Below, in pieces: positions 7,540-14,659 of a stretch of 55,181 nt of DNA. The stretch comes from Flavobacterium sp. UGB4466. Its GTDB lineage: Bacteria > Bacteroidota > Bacteroidia > Flavobacteriales > Flavobacteriaceae. The notes under the pieces are model-generated. The model was not told the DNA's origin, ran no database searches, and was given only the letters and a program-made list of their open reading frames with translations. A program made the position numbers and the translations under genes. Position 1 is the first letter of the stretch, and every line of letters begins with the position of its first letter. Where the stretch lies: the NCBI RefSeq assembly GCF_903469665.1, contig NZ_CAGKLC010000026.1:1-55181 (forward strand). The letters run 5' to 3'.

Positions 7540-8337
7540 CTAAATTCCAAAAAAGCTCTTAGAATTTCGAGTCGTTTCTTCCGCCACTTGAGCTAAAGTA
7601 ATTCCTTTAAACTGGGCAATGGTGCCGGCCACATACGGCAGAAATGCAGGTTCGCAACGGCGTTCGTGGTATTTCTTCAAAAGGCTGTTCGGCACATTTT
7701 TAGGAAGCATAAAGGGCGCATCGGTTTCGATCATCAGGCGGTCGAGCGGTACGTACTGGATCACTTCTTTTAAATGAGCAAAACGTTTGGTGTCAGAAAT
7801 CGCTCCGGTAAAACCCAGATAAAAACCGTTATCGAGATAGGTTTTGACTTCTTGTAAACTTCCTGTAAAACAATGCACCACGGCTTTGGGCAATTGCGGT
7901 AAATAATCTTTGGTAATGTCCATAAACTTGGTAAAAGCAGCTCTTTCGTGCAAGAACAAAGGTTTCTGTACTTCAATCGCCAATTCTAGTTGGGCTTTAT
8001 AACAGGTTTCCTGTACATTTCTGGGCGAAAAGTCACGATCAAAATCGAGTCCGCATTCGCCAACAGCCACTACGTGTTTTAGTTCTAATAGTTTTCGAAG
8101 TTTCGAAATACTTTGTGCATCGAAGTTCTTCGCATCATGCGGGTGTATTCCCGCCGTTGCATACAGCACACCCGGGTACTGCCTCGCCATCTTCGCGGAT
8201 TCTTCGCTGTTTCGTATGCTTGTGCCCGTGAGGATCATCTGCGATACGTCGGTATCAATTGCGTCTTGTACGACATCGTCTGTGTCGTTTTGGAATTGTT
8301 TATTCGTTAAATTAATTCCTATGTCTATATATGTCAT
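7540..8337 (-). CDS. tatD: TatD-family 3'-5' exonuclease/hydrolase
   Basis: The 265-residue metal-dependent hydrolase closely resembles true TatD. The N-terminus reads DIGINLTNKQF (TatD proper has DIGVNLT here rather than the HxH of its paralogues). It continues with TAGIHPHDA, the metal-ligand motif GECGLDFDR, LFLHERAA, VVHCFTGS and the late IETDAPFMLP. TatD enzymes trim single-stranded DNA and RNA from 3' ends. It lies in the same orientation as RtcB and the nucleotidyltransferases, so it may serve the RNA-repair island by trimming damaged ends. It could equally be a housekeeping gene next to the island. Confidence 0.92.
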   Translation of the reverse strand: MTYIDIGINLTNKQFQNDTDDVVQDAIDTDVSQMILTGTSIRNSEESAKMARQYPGVLYATAGIHPHDAKNFDAQSISKLRKLLELKHVVAVGECGLDFDRDFSPRNVQETCYKAQLELAIEVQKPLFLHERAAFTKFMDITKDYLPQLPKAVVHCFTGSLQEVKTYLDNGFYLGFTGAISDTKRFAHLKEVIQYVPLDRLMIETDAPFMLPKNVPNSLLKKYHERRCEPAFLPYVAGTIAQFKGITLAQVAEETTRNSKSFFGI

Positions 8338-8340
8338 TTT

Positions 8341-8540
8341 TTTTTAAGGTGCTAAGGTTCTGAGAGGCTAAGGTTTCTTCCTCTTTGGAACCGATTATTT
8401 TTTTTTAAGGGGCTAAGGTTCTGAGAGGCTAAGGTGCTAAGGTTTTCTTCCTCTTTGGAACCGATTATTTTTTTTTAAGGGGCTAAGGTTCTGAGAGGCT
8501 AAGGTGCTAAGGTTTTCTTTCTCTCTGTTGCCTTAAATTA
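8341..8540. repeat. 70-bp tandem repeat, about three copies
   Basis: Exact 70-bp units begin at 8401 and 8471 (GGGGCTAAGGTTCTGAGAGG core, ending GGAACCGATTATTT). A shortened first copy starts about 8341, and the third decays after 8520. It is non-coding. The 805-bp gap 8338-9142 is otherwise filled with other repeats and no gene was seen in it. Confidence 0.85.
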
Positions 8541-8685
8541 TTATTGTTTTTTTGCCCCTAAGGCACAAGGACGCTAAGTTTTTTGTTTCACGCAGATTTT
8601 ACAGATTCTAGCAGATTCAAAATGATTTTTATAAATAATCCGCTAAAATCTTTTTAAATCTGCATTAAAAAATTCTTTGCTACCT

Positions 8686-8932
8686 ACGCGTAAATCTTAG
8701 CGTTCTTTGCGGTTAAAATCACCACAAAGTTTGTCATTTCGACGTAAGGAGACTCGAGCGATAGCGACTGACGAGGTAAATCTTCGCGAGAAACTCCGTA
8801 TAGAATGTCATCAATCTTTGTCGAATCCCGCGTGTGATCCTTCGTTCCTCAGGATGACATAAAATGCGGAAAAAACCTTTGCGAACCTTGCGTAAATCTT
8901 AGCGTTCTTTGCGGTTAAAATTACCACAAATC
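8686..8932. repeat. Dispersed intergenic repeat segments with one degenerate 105-bp element
   Basis: Two copies of a segment containing AAATCTTAGCGTTCTTTGCG occur at about 8690-8725 and 8893-8930. They flank a degenerate copy (8730-8860) of the inverted repeat seen at 7409 and 11328. Inserted material with ACTCGAGCGATAGCGACTGA sits near its left arm. No coding frame is credible here. Confidence 0.65.
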
Positions 8933-8955
8933 GCTAGACACACTACTGTGCGCCC

Positions 8956-9135
8956 CTACACTGAAAACTGTGACCGAGACTGATCACTAAAAACATGCCT
9001 CCACACTGAAAACCGTGACCGAGACTGATCACTAAAAACACGCTTCCACACTGAAAACCGTGACCGAGACTGATCACTAAAAACACGCCTCCACACTGAA
9101 AACTGCGACTGCGACTGAACACTAAAAACTGATCA
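8956..9135. repeat. 45-bp tandem repeat, four copies
   Basis: Units start at 8956, 9001, 9046 and 9091, each beginning C(C/T)ACACTGAAAAC. Because 45 is a multiple of three, the minus strand stays open as a 15-residue repeat, but the composition and context argue against a gene. It abuts the end of rtcB at 9143. Confidence 0.9.
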
Positions 9136-9142
9136 CTGACCA

Positions 9143-10564
9143 CTAATCCTCCTTACTCCCATCATCCGCCATTCTCACTAATTTCGGTGTAAATTTAGCC
9201 ACTACATCTACTAAATCCTCCTGCGCTTTCATCACCTGATGAATGTCTTTATAGGCCATTGGCGCCTCGTCCAGACCTGCTCCGATAAGCGTAACGCCAT
9301 GATCGCTCAGGATTGATTTCATCTCGGATGGTGTAATGTTTTTAATCGCCTGAGTTCGGCTCATTTGTCTTCCCGCTCCGTGCGAAGCCGAATTGATCGC
9401 ATTCTCCTCACCTTTTCCTCTCACCAAAAATCCCGGTGCGGTCATACTTCCCGGAATGATTCCCATAACGCCTTTCCCGGCCGGAGTTGCTCCTTTTCTA
9501 TGCACGATGACTTCTTCGCCGTTCCAGATTTCTTTCCAGGCAAAATTATGATGGTTCTCGACTTTGGCTAAAATCGTCGCTCCCAAAGCGCGTTCCATTT
9601 TATTATGAATGATCTCGTGACAAGCCGAAGCGTAATCTCCCGCCAAATTCATCGCCATCCAGTATTCCTGACCCAATTGGGTGTTCATATCCAGATAGGC
9701 TAAGTTTTTCGCTACTTCCGGAAGTTTACAAACCTCTTTGGCTATTCTAGTATAATGTCCGGCGATTGTAGCTCCCATTCCGCGTGAACCCGAATGTGTT
9801 AACAAAGCGACATATTTTCCTTTTGGAATGTTCAAAACAGCATCGTCCTGAGCAAATTCCATGATTCCGAATTCCACAAAGTGATTTCCACCACCTGAAG
9901 ATCCTAATTGTGACCAGGCTTTATCTTTTAAGTTTTTCACAAACGGATTCCTATTGAAAGTCTCGTTCTCCAAAACCGCATGATCCGATTTGTACTGACC
10001 ATGAAATCCGTGGCCCGCTCCAAAAATAGAATTCTTAATCAATTCTTTTTTGAATTTGGCTTCGTTTTCAAAGTAAAAAGCTTCCGGAATATCATAAACC
10101 GACAACGCCATTCTACACCCAATATCAACCCCAACACCATACGGAATAATGGCATTTTTTGTGGCCAGAACTCCACCAATCGGTAATCCGTAACCTTGGT
10201 GCGCGTCGGGCATTAAGGCTCCGGCAACGGTAACCGGTAATTTCATGGCTACTTCCATTTGTTTTCTGGCTCCGTCTTCGATATGATCCAGTCCGTAAGC
10301 CGAATACGCATTTGGATTTTGATTTAAAGCAATGAAATCTTCCGGTTTCTCGTTTGATTTTTCGATTAAAGCAACAGCCAGTTTGCTGAACACTTTATCG
10401 TCTATATAATTCTCCGGAGTTTCTAAGACGTTTTTGTAATAAGCGATCATTTCGTCTCTTGTAAATCCGTTTCTTTTGCTGTTTATTTTTAAGGCAATCC
10501 CGATTATTTTCCCTTCTGGAAATCCTAATTCTAATATTTCTGTACCGTTTATTTGTGTTTTCAT
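9143..10564 (-). CDS. rtcB: RtcB-family RNA ligase
   Basis: The 473-residue protein belongs to the RtcB family, which joins 2',3'-cyclic-phosphate or 3'-phosphate RNA ends to 5'-OH ends using GTP and Mn2+. Active-site features are visible: GVGVDIGCRM (metal ligands D147 and C150), SGGGNHF (H228), LTHSGSRG (H257), ATPAGKG near 359-365, and SHGAGR with the guanylylated histidine H395. No archease gene is seen nearby. It shares orientation with the nucleotidyltransferases, TatD, the HEPN-like gene and the RING-like gene, forming an RNA-repair island. Long repeat-filled gaps mean a single operon is not certain. Confidence 0.96.
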   Translation of the reverse strand: MKTQINGTEILELGFPEGKIIGIALKINSKRNGFTRDEMIAYYKNVLETPENYIDDKVFSKLAVALIEKSNEKPEDFIALNQNPNAYSAYGLDHIEDGARKQMEVAMKLPVTVAGALMPDAHQGYGLPIGGVLATKNAIIPYGVGVDIGCRMALSVYDIPEAFYFENEAKFKKELIKNSIFGAGHGFHGQYKSDHAVLENETFNRNPFVKNLKDKAWSQLGSSGGGNHFVEFGIMEFAQDDAVLNIPKGKYVALLTHSGSRGMGATIAGHYTRIAKEVCKLPEVAKNLAYLDMNTQLGQEYWMAMNLAGDYASACHEIIHNKMERALGATILAKVENHHNFAWKEIWNGEEVIVHRKGATPAGKGVMGIIPGSMTAPGFLVRGKGEENAINSASHGAGRQMSRTQAIKNITPSEMKSILSDHGVTLIGAGLDEAPMAYKDIHQVMKAQEDLVDVVAKFTPKLVRMADDGSKED

Positions 10565-10636
10565 TGTTTCTTTTTTTAAGGGACATAGGTCCAGAGGTTC
10601 ATAGGTGCAAAGGTTTTTTACTGCTGCGCAGTTATT

Positions 10637-11197
10637 TTAAAATCGACCACCATTTTCTTGTTGGAGTAACAGCATTTCATGAATTCTATTAATTTCTGCT
10701 ATTATTGGTTCTATTTCAAATTCCACATTTAGCATCTTAAAAATATGTTTATCATAAAAATATGCTCTGAAAAATGTTCTAAAATCATTTACATAACTTA
10801 TCGGTCCCACATATTTTGGCATGACCGTTCCACTATTAAATTCTTTCAAAAAATTATCTAGTTTCTCATCAAAATGTTCGATAAGATTTCGCATATCTCT
10901 ATTTTTTAAAATACTTGAATCACTAACATCATAAATTTTACGAAGTTTTTCTCCTCTAATTCTATAATATCCTTTATCCTTTGAAGGCCAAAAAAATCGA
11001 GAAATTGCTCCTACATTCCCAATGATATTTTGAAGTATATCTAAAATTGCATCGTCATTTTTACAATGATGAATTCCATTTTTCCAAAATTTATTTAATG
11101 ACTTAACATCATTCAAAATTGAGCGTGTTTTATTTAATAAAGATTCTATGTAGAAAACTTCATTAAAAGGATGGATTTCAAATTCTGAATTTTTCAT
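10637..11197 (-). CDS. Small HEPN-like protein
   Basis: The start chosen is the ATG at 11197 (186 residues); a TTG at 11218 would add seven. The protein is helical and polar with the motif MRNLIEHFDE, giving R103-N-x3-H108. This fits the R-x4-6-H signature with a polar residue after R that is typical of HEPN ribonucleases. No signal peptide or membrane segment is present. It lies between rtcB and the RING-like/tRNA-like locus. HEPN proteins are frequent toxins that cut RNA, so it might be a damage source or an RNA-processing partner of the repair genes. The assignment rests on the motif alone. Confidence 0.7.
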   Translation of the reverse strand: MKNSEFEIHPFNEVFYIESLLNKTRSILNDVKSLNKFWKNGIHHCKNDDAILDILQNIIGNVGAISRFFWPSKDKGYYRIRGEKLRKIYDVSDSSILKNRDMRNLIEHFDEKLDNFLKEFNSGTVMPKYVGPISYVNDFRTFFRAYFYDKHIFKMLNVEFEIEPIIAEINRIHEMLLLQQENGGRF

Positions 11198-11230
11198 ATC
11201 TATTAATTTGTTTTTCAAAGATTCAAATAG

Positions 11231-11253
11231 TAATGCGCAATTATTTTGCGTAG
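11231..11253. repeat. Short palindromic repeat GCGCAATTATTTTGCGT
   Basis: The hairpin has stem ACGCAA/TTGCGC-type arms and an ATTAT-like loop. It is the same family as 752-793 (inner part), 14257-14277 and 14342-14366, with a half-copy at 10620-10638. Confidence 0.7.
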
Positions 11254-11327
11254 ATGAATTTAATTCTAAGTTTTTTGCTCAGCAAAGACATATTTCTCGC
11301 AAAATCGAAGAGTTTTATAGGTGCTAA

Positions 11328-11431
11328 TTGTCATTTCGACGTAAGGAGAAATCACACTAGAAACCCCGCAAAGAATGTCATCAATCTTTGTCAAATCCTG
11401 CATGTGATTTCTCCTTACGTCGAAATGACAA
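11328..11431. repeat. Intergenic inverted repeat, copy 3 of 3
   Basis: Perfect 29-bp arms at 11328-11356 and 11403-11431 (starting TTGTCATTTCGACG) enclose a core related to the copies at 7409 and 8730. It lies between the HEPN-like and RING-like genes. A short 8-bp tandem repeat (TACCTCTG-type) follows at about 11475-11515. Confidence 0.8.
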
Positions 11432-11519
11432 ACAATGTGATCAATCATTGCTCTCTATAAACCTTTGAACCTTTGCCTCTCTGAACCTCTGTACCTCTGT
11501 ACCTCTGTACCTACAAACA

Positions 11520-13760
11520 TTAATCAATTAATAATTGTGTCACTGCAGCTGCGTTCATTGCCCATTGTGCGGTATAAACCTCATCGGCAAATTTATCTTC
11601 GGTGATTGTTAGACCTTGAGCTTCCGCTTTAAGCTGTAACAAACTACCTATATTCAATTTACTGTTCAATTTGGCAAGCAAAGCCTGAACTCCTTTAAAG
11701 TCCAAACCTTGTACGACCTGACCTCCGAAAGTCATTTCCAGCCAAACGATTTCTCTTTTGGCTACATCCAAAACTCCAAAGACCAAACCTTTCGCCACAT
11801 TCTGCGTCACACGAACCTGATGATCCACGCAAGACGGATCGTAAGCAACTCCTGTTTTCTCCGAAATTTTCATCGGGTATTTGCTGTTCATCCAACCTAC
11901 TATCAAATTTGGCGTGATACTCCCGTTGCTGTAGGCATTGCAGGTAAAAGTCACAAACTTAGCTTTGGCTTTTGCCAATTCGTCGATATTGATGTTGATA
12001 TATTCGGCAGTTCCAATTTTATTCGGAATACTTCTGATATCTCCACTATGCTGACAGCCCGTAGTCGTCAATCGGCTGAACGAACAAATATCAGAACGGT
12101 CTTCGTAGGCAATATGGCAGCTTAAATCCATATCCAGATGTTGAGCCGGTAAACCTGCACCCCACTGCATAAACAATCGCACTTCGTTGCCTTCAATCGG
12201 GAAACGCGTTCCCATCAAAGCCACCGGTAAATCCTGAACCGTATCGCTACGATCTCCTATTGAAACCGGAATGTTAAACAATTGCGGATCAATGTAGATA
12301 GTTTTATTGGTATTTTTAACCGCTGCGAATCTTTTTCTCATCGCCAAAAGACACAAATCCTCAATCTGATTTTTCATCTCCTCTAACTGTGATTCGTCAT
12401 ACAAATTCAACAATGCGTTTGGATTCACTCTTTTATTGGTTCCTCCTAAAGGTTTTACACTTCTTTGTATGTTTTTATCAAAATAATTTGATGCATACAT
12501 GTTCAGCGTAAAGATCAGTCTAGCCGGAACTTTATCGATAATTTCAGAAAAATGAGCAATGGTTTCATCAGCCCCAAACCAAAGCATATTCGAAAATAAC
12601 GAACGGGCAAACAACCCCGGACGTTGCTTTAACAACGCAAATGTTTTATCGGCATCAAACTTTAACCTTGACGAATTTACTTTCCCCTGCCAAACGTCAT
12701 ATACCTGATTGTAAAATACATCCAATAAAAAATTCAATTTCTCAAATCCTTTTCTTTTGCTGTATTCTGCCAAACGCAAGGCACGGATAAAACGAACCCA
12801 CATTCCTCTTTTTGGATGCATCGTTTCGCACATGGCTTCAACTTCCATATCCATATTATTCAACCAGTTGGCAACCATCAAACATCCTTTTCTTGAATAT
12901 TTCAATTTCAAATCTTTCTGAGACGCCATTCTCGCCTGCACACTTGTATCCAAAACAGTATAAAAATGCTGTCCATTTTTAGCGGCTCTTTTAACAATGG
13001 TTTTTGGCTCAATGATCTGAAGCATTCCCGTATTCTTAAACCATAAATATCTTAAAATATCTGTTGGTGTTTTCAAAAATTGCGATACTTCTTCTTCTTT
13101 ACCGTTTTCAATCAAAAGATCGATTACAAGCATTAAAGTTTCCTTCATTGCTACCTCAGTTTTTCGTAAAGGCAAGTACTGCATAACCATTTTTAAGCTA
13201 TCTGTCTGAGTAGCATCTAAAGCAGTTTTGGATTGCAATAAGGATATATAGAAATCATTTAAATCTTTTTCGGACCACAATTCCAGCATTTTTAATTTGC
13301 TTCCCTGTCCCACTTTTTCGATTTTACCAAATTCAAAAGGAGTTCCACAAAATGGACAACCGTTGTATCTTTCTAACGGAAAAGTATTATCAGGAATGAT
13401 ATGTCCACAGGATAAAGTTGTTCCGTTTTTAGTTTTAAAAACATTTCCGAAATATGTAATAATATGATCCAAAACAGATTCTCCAGTTGGAACATTCCAT
13501 TCTTTCACCAATGGAGTCCAGTTTTTATCCGTTCCTAAAACTTCTCTCAAAACTTCTAAAACCTCAACTTTGTAAGTCGGGCTTACGTTGTTTAAAGCCT
13601 GAAGCAATGACTCCGAAAATGTAAATCCCAATTTTGAAACATTGGCTAACAAAACGGATGTTGTTCCTGATAAATTTTTAACGTCATTCGCAATCATTTC
13701 TGATGGAATAAAAATAGCGTTCTGACGTAAACTGATTTTTAATAATGCTGTTGTTTTCAT
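11520..13760 (-). CDS. RING-like and TerD-like protein (MXAN_6230/SCO0854-type)
   Basis: The 746-residue protein has a treble-clef/RING-like cluster near the N-terminus: C118-x-H120 and C135-P-F-C138 (SCGH...CPFC). The long middle (about 170-480) is alpha-helical. The C-terminal part (about 510-690) looks like a TerD-type fold, with DMDLSCHIAYED, QHSGDI and AEYININIDEL matching the order of TerD motifs. I recall the family as MXAN_6230/SCO0854 RING-domain proteins. Its 5' region holds the tRNA-like repeat array (13789-14190), on the same strand and ending 28 bp before the ATG. I infer a scaffold or RNA-binding role in the RtcB system, comparable to Ro/TROVE proteins with their Y RNAs. Confidence 0.78.
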   Translation of the reverse strand: MKTTALLKISLRQNAIFIPSEMIANDVKNLSGTTSVLLANVSKLGFTFSESLLQALNNVSPTYKVEVLEVLREVLGTDKNWTPLVKEWNVPTGESVLDHIITYFGNVFKTKNGTTLSCGHIIPDNTFPLERYNGCPFCGTPFEFGKIEKVGQGSKLKMLELWSEKDLNDFYISLLQSKTALDATQTDSLKMVMQYLPLRKTEVAMKETLMLVIDLLIENGKEEEVSQFLKTPTDILRYLWFKNTGMLQIIEPKTIVKRAAKNGQHFYTVLDTSVQARMASQKDLKLKYSRKGCLMVANWLNNMDMEVEAMCETMHPKRGMWVRFIRALRLAEYSKRKGFEKLNFLLDVFYNQVYDVWQGKVNSSRLKFDADKTFALLKQRPGLFARSLFSNMLWFGADETIAHFSEIIDKVPARLIFTLNMYASNYFDKNIQRSVKPLGGTNKRVNPNALLNLYDESQLEEMKNQIEDLCLLAMRKRFAAVKNTNKTIYIDPQLFNIPVSIGDRSDTVQDLPVALMGTRFPIEGNEVRLFMQWGAGLPAQHLDMDLSCHIAYEDRSDICSFSRLTTTGCQHSGDIRSIPNKIGTAEYININIDELAKAKAKFVTFTCNAYSNGSITPNLIVGWMNSKYPMKISEKTGVAYDPSCVDHQVRVTQNVAKGLVFGVLDVAKREIVWLEMTFGGQVVQGLDFKGVQALLAKLNSKLNIGSLLQLKAEAQGLTITEDKFADEVYTAQWAMNAAAVTQLLID

Positions 13761-13931
13761 TTTTTTAATTTTTAAAATTTAGATAATGGTGCTTCTGATT
13801 CTACCTAAAAGATTTTGAAGTAAGAAGCACTTGACCTGAAATTGGAGTGTAATAGACTAACTAAGCTAAAATGGAGCGGGCGACCGCGAAGAAGTAAGTT
13901 AATCTTGACCCTCATTTTATTAATGATGATT

Positions 13932-13985
13932 TTAAAACTTGCCGGACTCGAACCGGAGTAACCTATTGTCTGAAGTAAGTTTTAA
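13932..13985 (-). ncRNA. Mini tRNA-like RNA: acceptor-type stem plus T-arm
   Basis: On the minus strand, TTAAAACTT and AAGTTTTAA form a perfect 9-bp stem. Next to the 3' strand is a T-arm look-alike CCGG-TTCGAGT-CCGG (13942-13956). Some 20 nt replace the D and anticodon arms, for a total of 54 nt. The 5' strand of the stem is the centre of one GGTCAA-N7-TTACTTC unit. It looks like a minihelix tRNA mimic. Transcription is unproven. Confidence 0.55.
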
Positions 13986-14000
13986 TTGATCATCAATAGT

Positions 14001-14116
14001 GAAACAGATGGGATTCGAACCCACGACCCGGACATTAGAAGTGTACGAAGTAAGTTTTGATTGACCTTTTACCGATAATCTCAAAACTACCTGCTCTACC
14101 GCTGAGCTACTGCTTC
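14001..14116 (-). ncRNA. tRNA-like RNA with long insertion after the anticodon arm
   Basis: The acceptor strands GAAGCAG and CTGTTTC pair over 7 bp (one G-U). A canonical D-arm GCTC-AGCGGTA-GAGC and T-arm GTGGG-TTCGAAT-CCCAT follow tRNA order. The anticodon region GGTAG-TTTTGAG-ATTATC is imperfect; read as a normal loop it would give UUG (Gln), but the stem closes better with an abnormal loop. About 45 nt containing a GGTCAA-N7-TTACTTC unit separate it from the T-arm, where a normal tRNA has about 5 nt. The unit centre is complementary to the anticodon-loop segment. A functional decoding tRNA is unlikely; a tRNA mimic or decoy is inferred. Confidence 0.7.
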
Positions 14117-14224
14117 ATAATAATTGAATAAAAAGGTAATGGTGTAAGTGTGTACGTTGGAAAGTTTTCTGAAGTAACTCAAACTTGACCTGTTTTATTC
14201 TTTATTTAATTTATATGAACGTTT

Positions 14225-14366
14225 GTTTTTATTTCTGAACAAAGATTTTAAAACCAGTGCGCAGTTATTCTGCGTAGTAATTTTTTTGTTTCATTTTTTA
14301 GAAATACTATTCGTTTTATTTCCTGAGCAAAGATTTTAAAACTACTACGCAATTATTTTGCGCAGT
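14225..14366. repeat. Duplicated segment carrying the TACGCAATTATTTTGCG palindrome
   Basis: Two related stretches (about 14225-14280 and 14310-14366) each contain GCAAAGATTTTAAAAC or a one-base variant, followed by the family palindrome (14257-14277 and 14342-14366). They lie upstream of the tRNA-like array on the minus strand and could contain its promoter or terminators. No clear TAnnTTTG box was found there. Confidence 0.6.
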
Positions 14367-14417
14367 TAAAAAAGAATTTTAAATTTGAGTAAATATTGAT
14401 TTGAAAAAAGTCTATAA

Positions 14418-14630
14418 GTCCCGGAGAGACGTTATAACTATAGTTTTTTCAGATTACAAAAGTATAAGTCCCAGAGGGACGACATATTTGTACATTTTTT
14501 TCACATGCATTTGAAGAGCCCCAGCGGGGTGACATATTCTATTAATGAAAGGAAAATAAAGGTATCGCTCCGCTGGAGCTTTTGATTCTCTGTTATAATT
14601 TGGCCATAAATATTCAGCTCTTATAGAGCT
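14418..14630. repeat. Five short hairpins at 49-50-nt spacing
   Basis: Hairpins with three-base loops start at 14418 (GTCCCGGAGAGAC, imperfect), 14468 (GTCCCAGAGGGAC), 14518 (GCCCCAGCGGGGT), 14567 (GCTCCGCTGGAGC) and 14616 (AGCTCTTATAGAGCT). Spacers differ in sequence, but the interval is nearly constant. The last hairpin lies 30 bp before the HD gene start at 14660. Confidence 0.8.
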
Positions 14631-14659
14631 TTTCATTAGATTAAAATAAAAAATACCAT

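Larger units (their letters stand above)
13789..14190 (-). repeat. tRNA-like repeat array: five GGTCAA-N7-TTACTTC units
   Basis: Read on the minus strand, a 20-nt bipartite element with fixed ends GGTCAA and TTACTTC and a variable 7-nt centre occurs at 14171-14190, 14047-14066, 13972-13991 (GATCAA variant), 13891-13910 and 13817-13836. In four copies the centre plus the next T pairs with nearby sequence: 13823-13830 with 13789-13796 (8 bp), 13897-13904 with 13855-13862 (8 bp, one G-U), 13977-13985 with 13932-13940 (9 bp), and 14053-14060 with 14081-14088 (8 bp). The fifth has only a 6-bp alternative (14162-14167/14181-14186). tRNA-like pieces lie between the units. Confidence 0.85.

Noticed and set aside
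8943..9143. Minus-strand open frame of 66 codons with a 15-residue repeat
   Set aside because: It is produced by a 45-bp tandem repeat; no promoter, no sensible start and unusual composition for a protein of this genome.
11709..12125. Plus-strand frame of 138 codons antisense to the RING-like gene
   Set aside because: It lies wholly inside the well-supported minus-strand gene, and its composition reflects the opposite-strand codons.
13817..14190. CRISPR array
   Set aside because: The repeats are bipartite with 7-nt variable centres, spacing is 74-124 nt, stems form with local sequence, and no cas gene is present.
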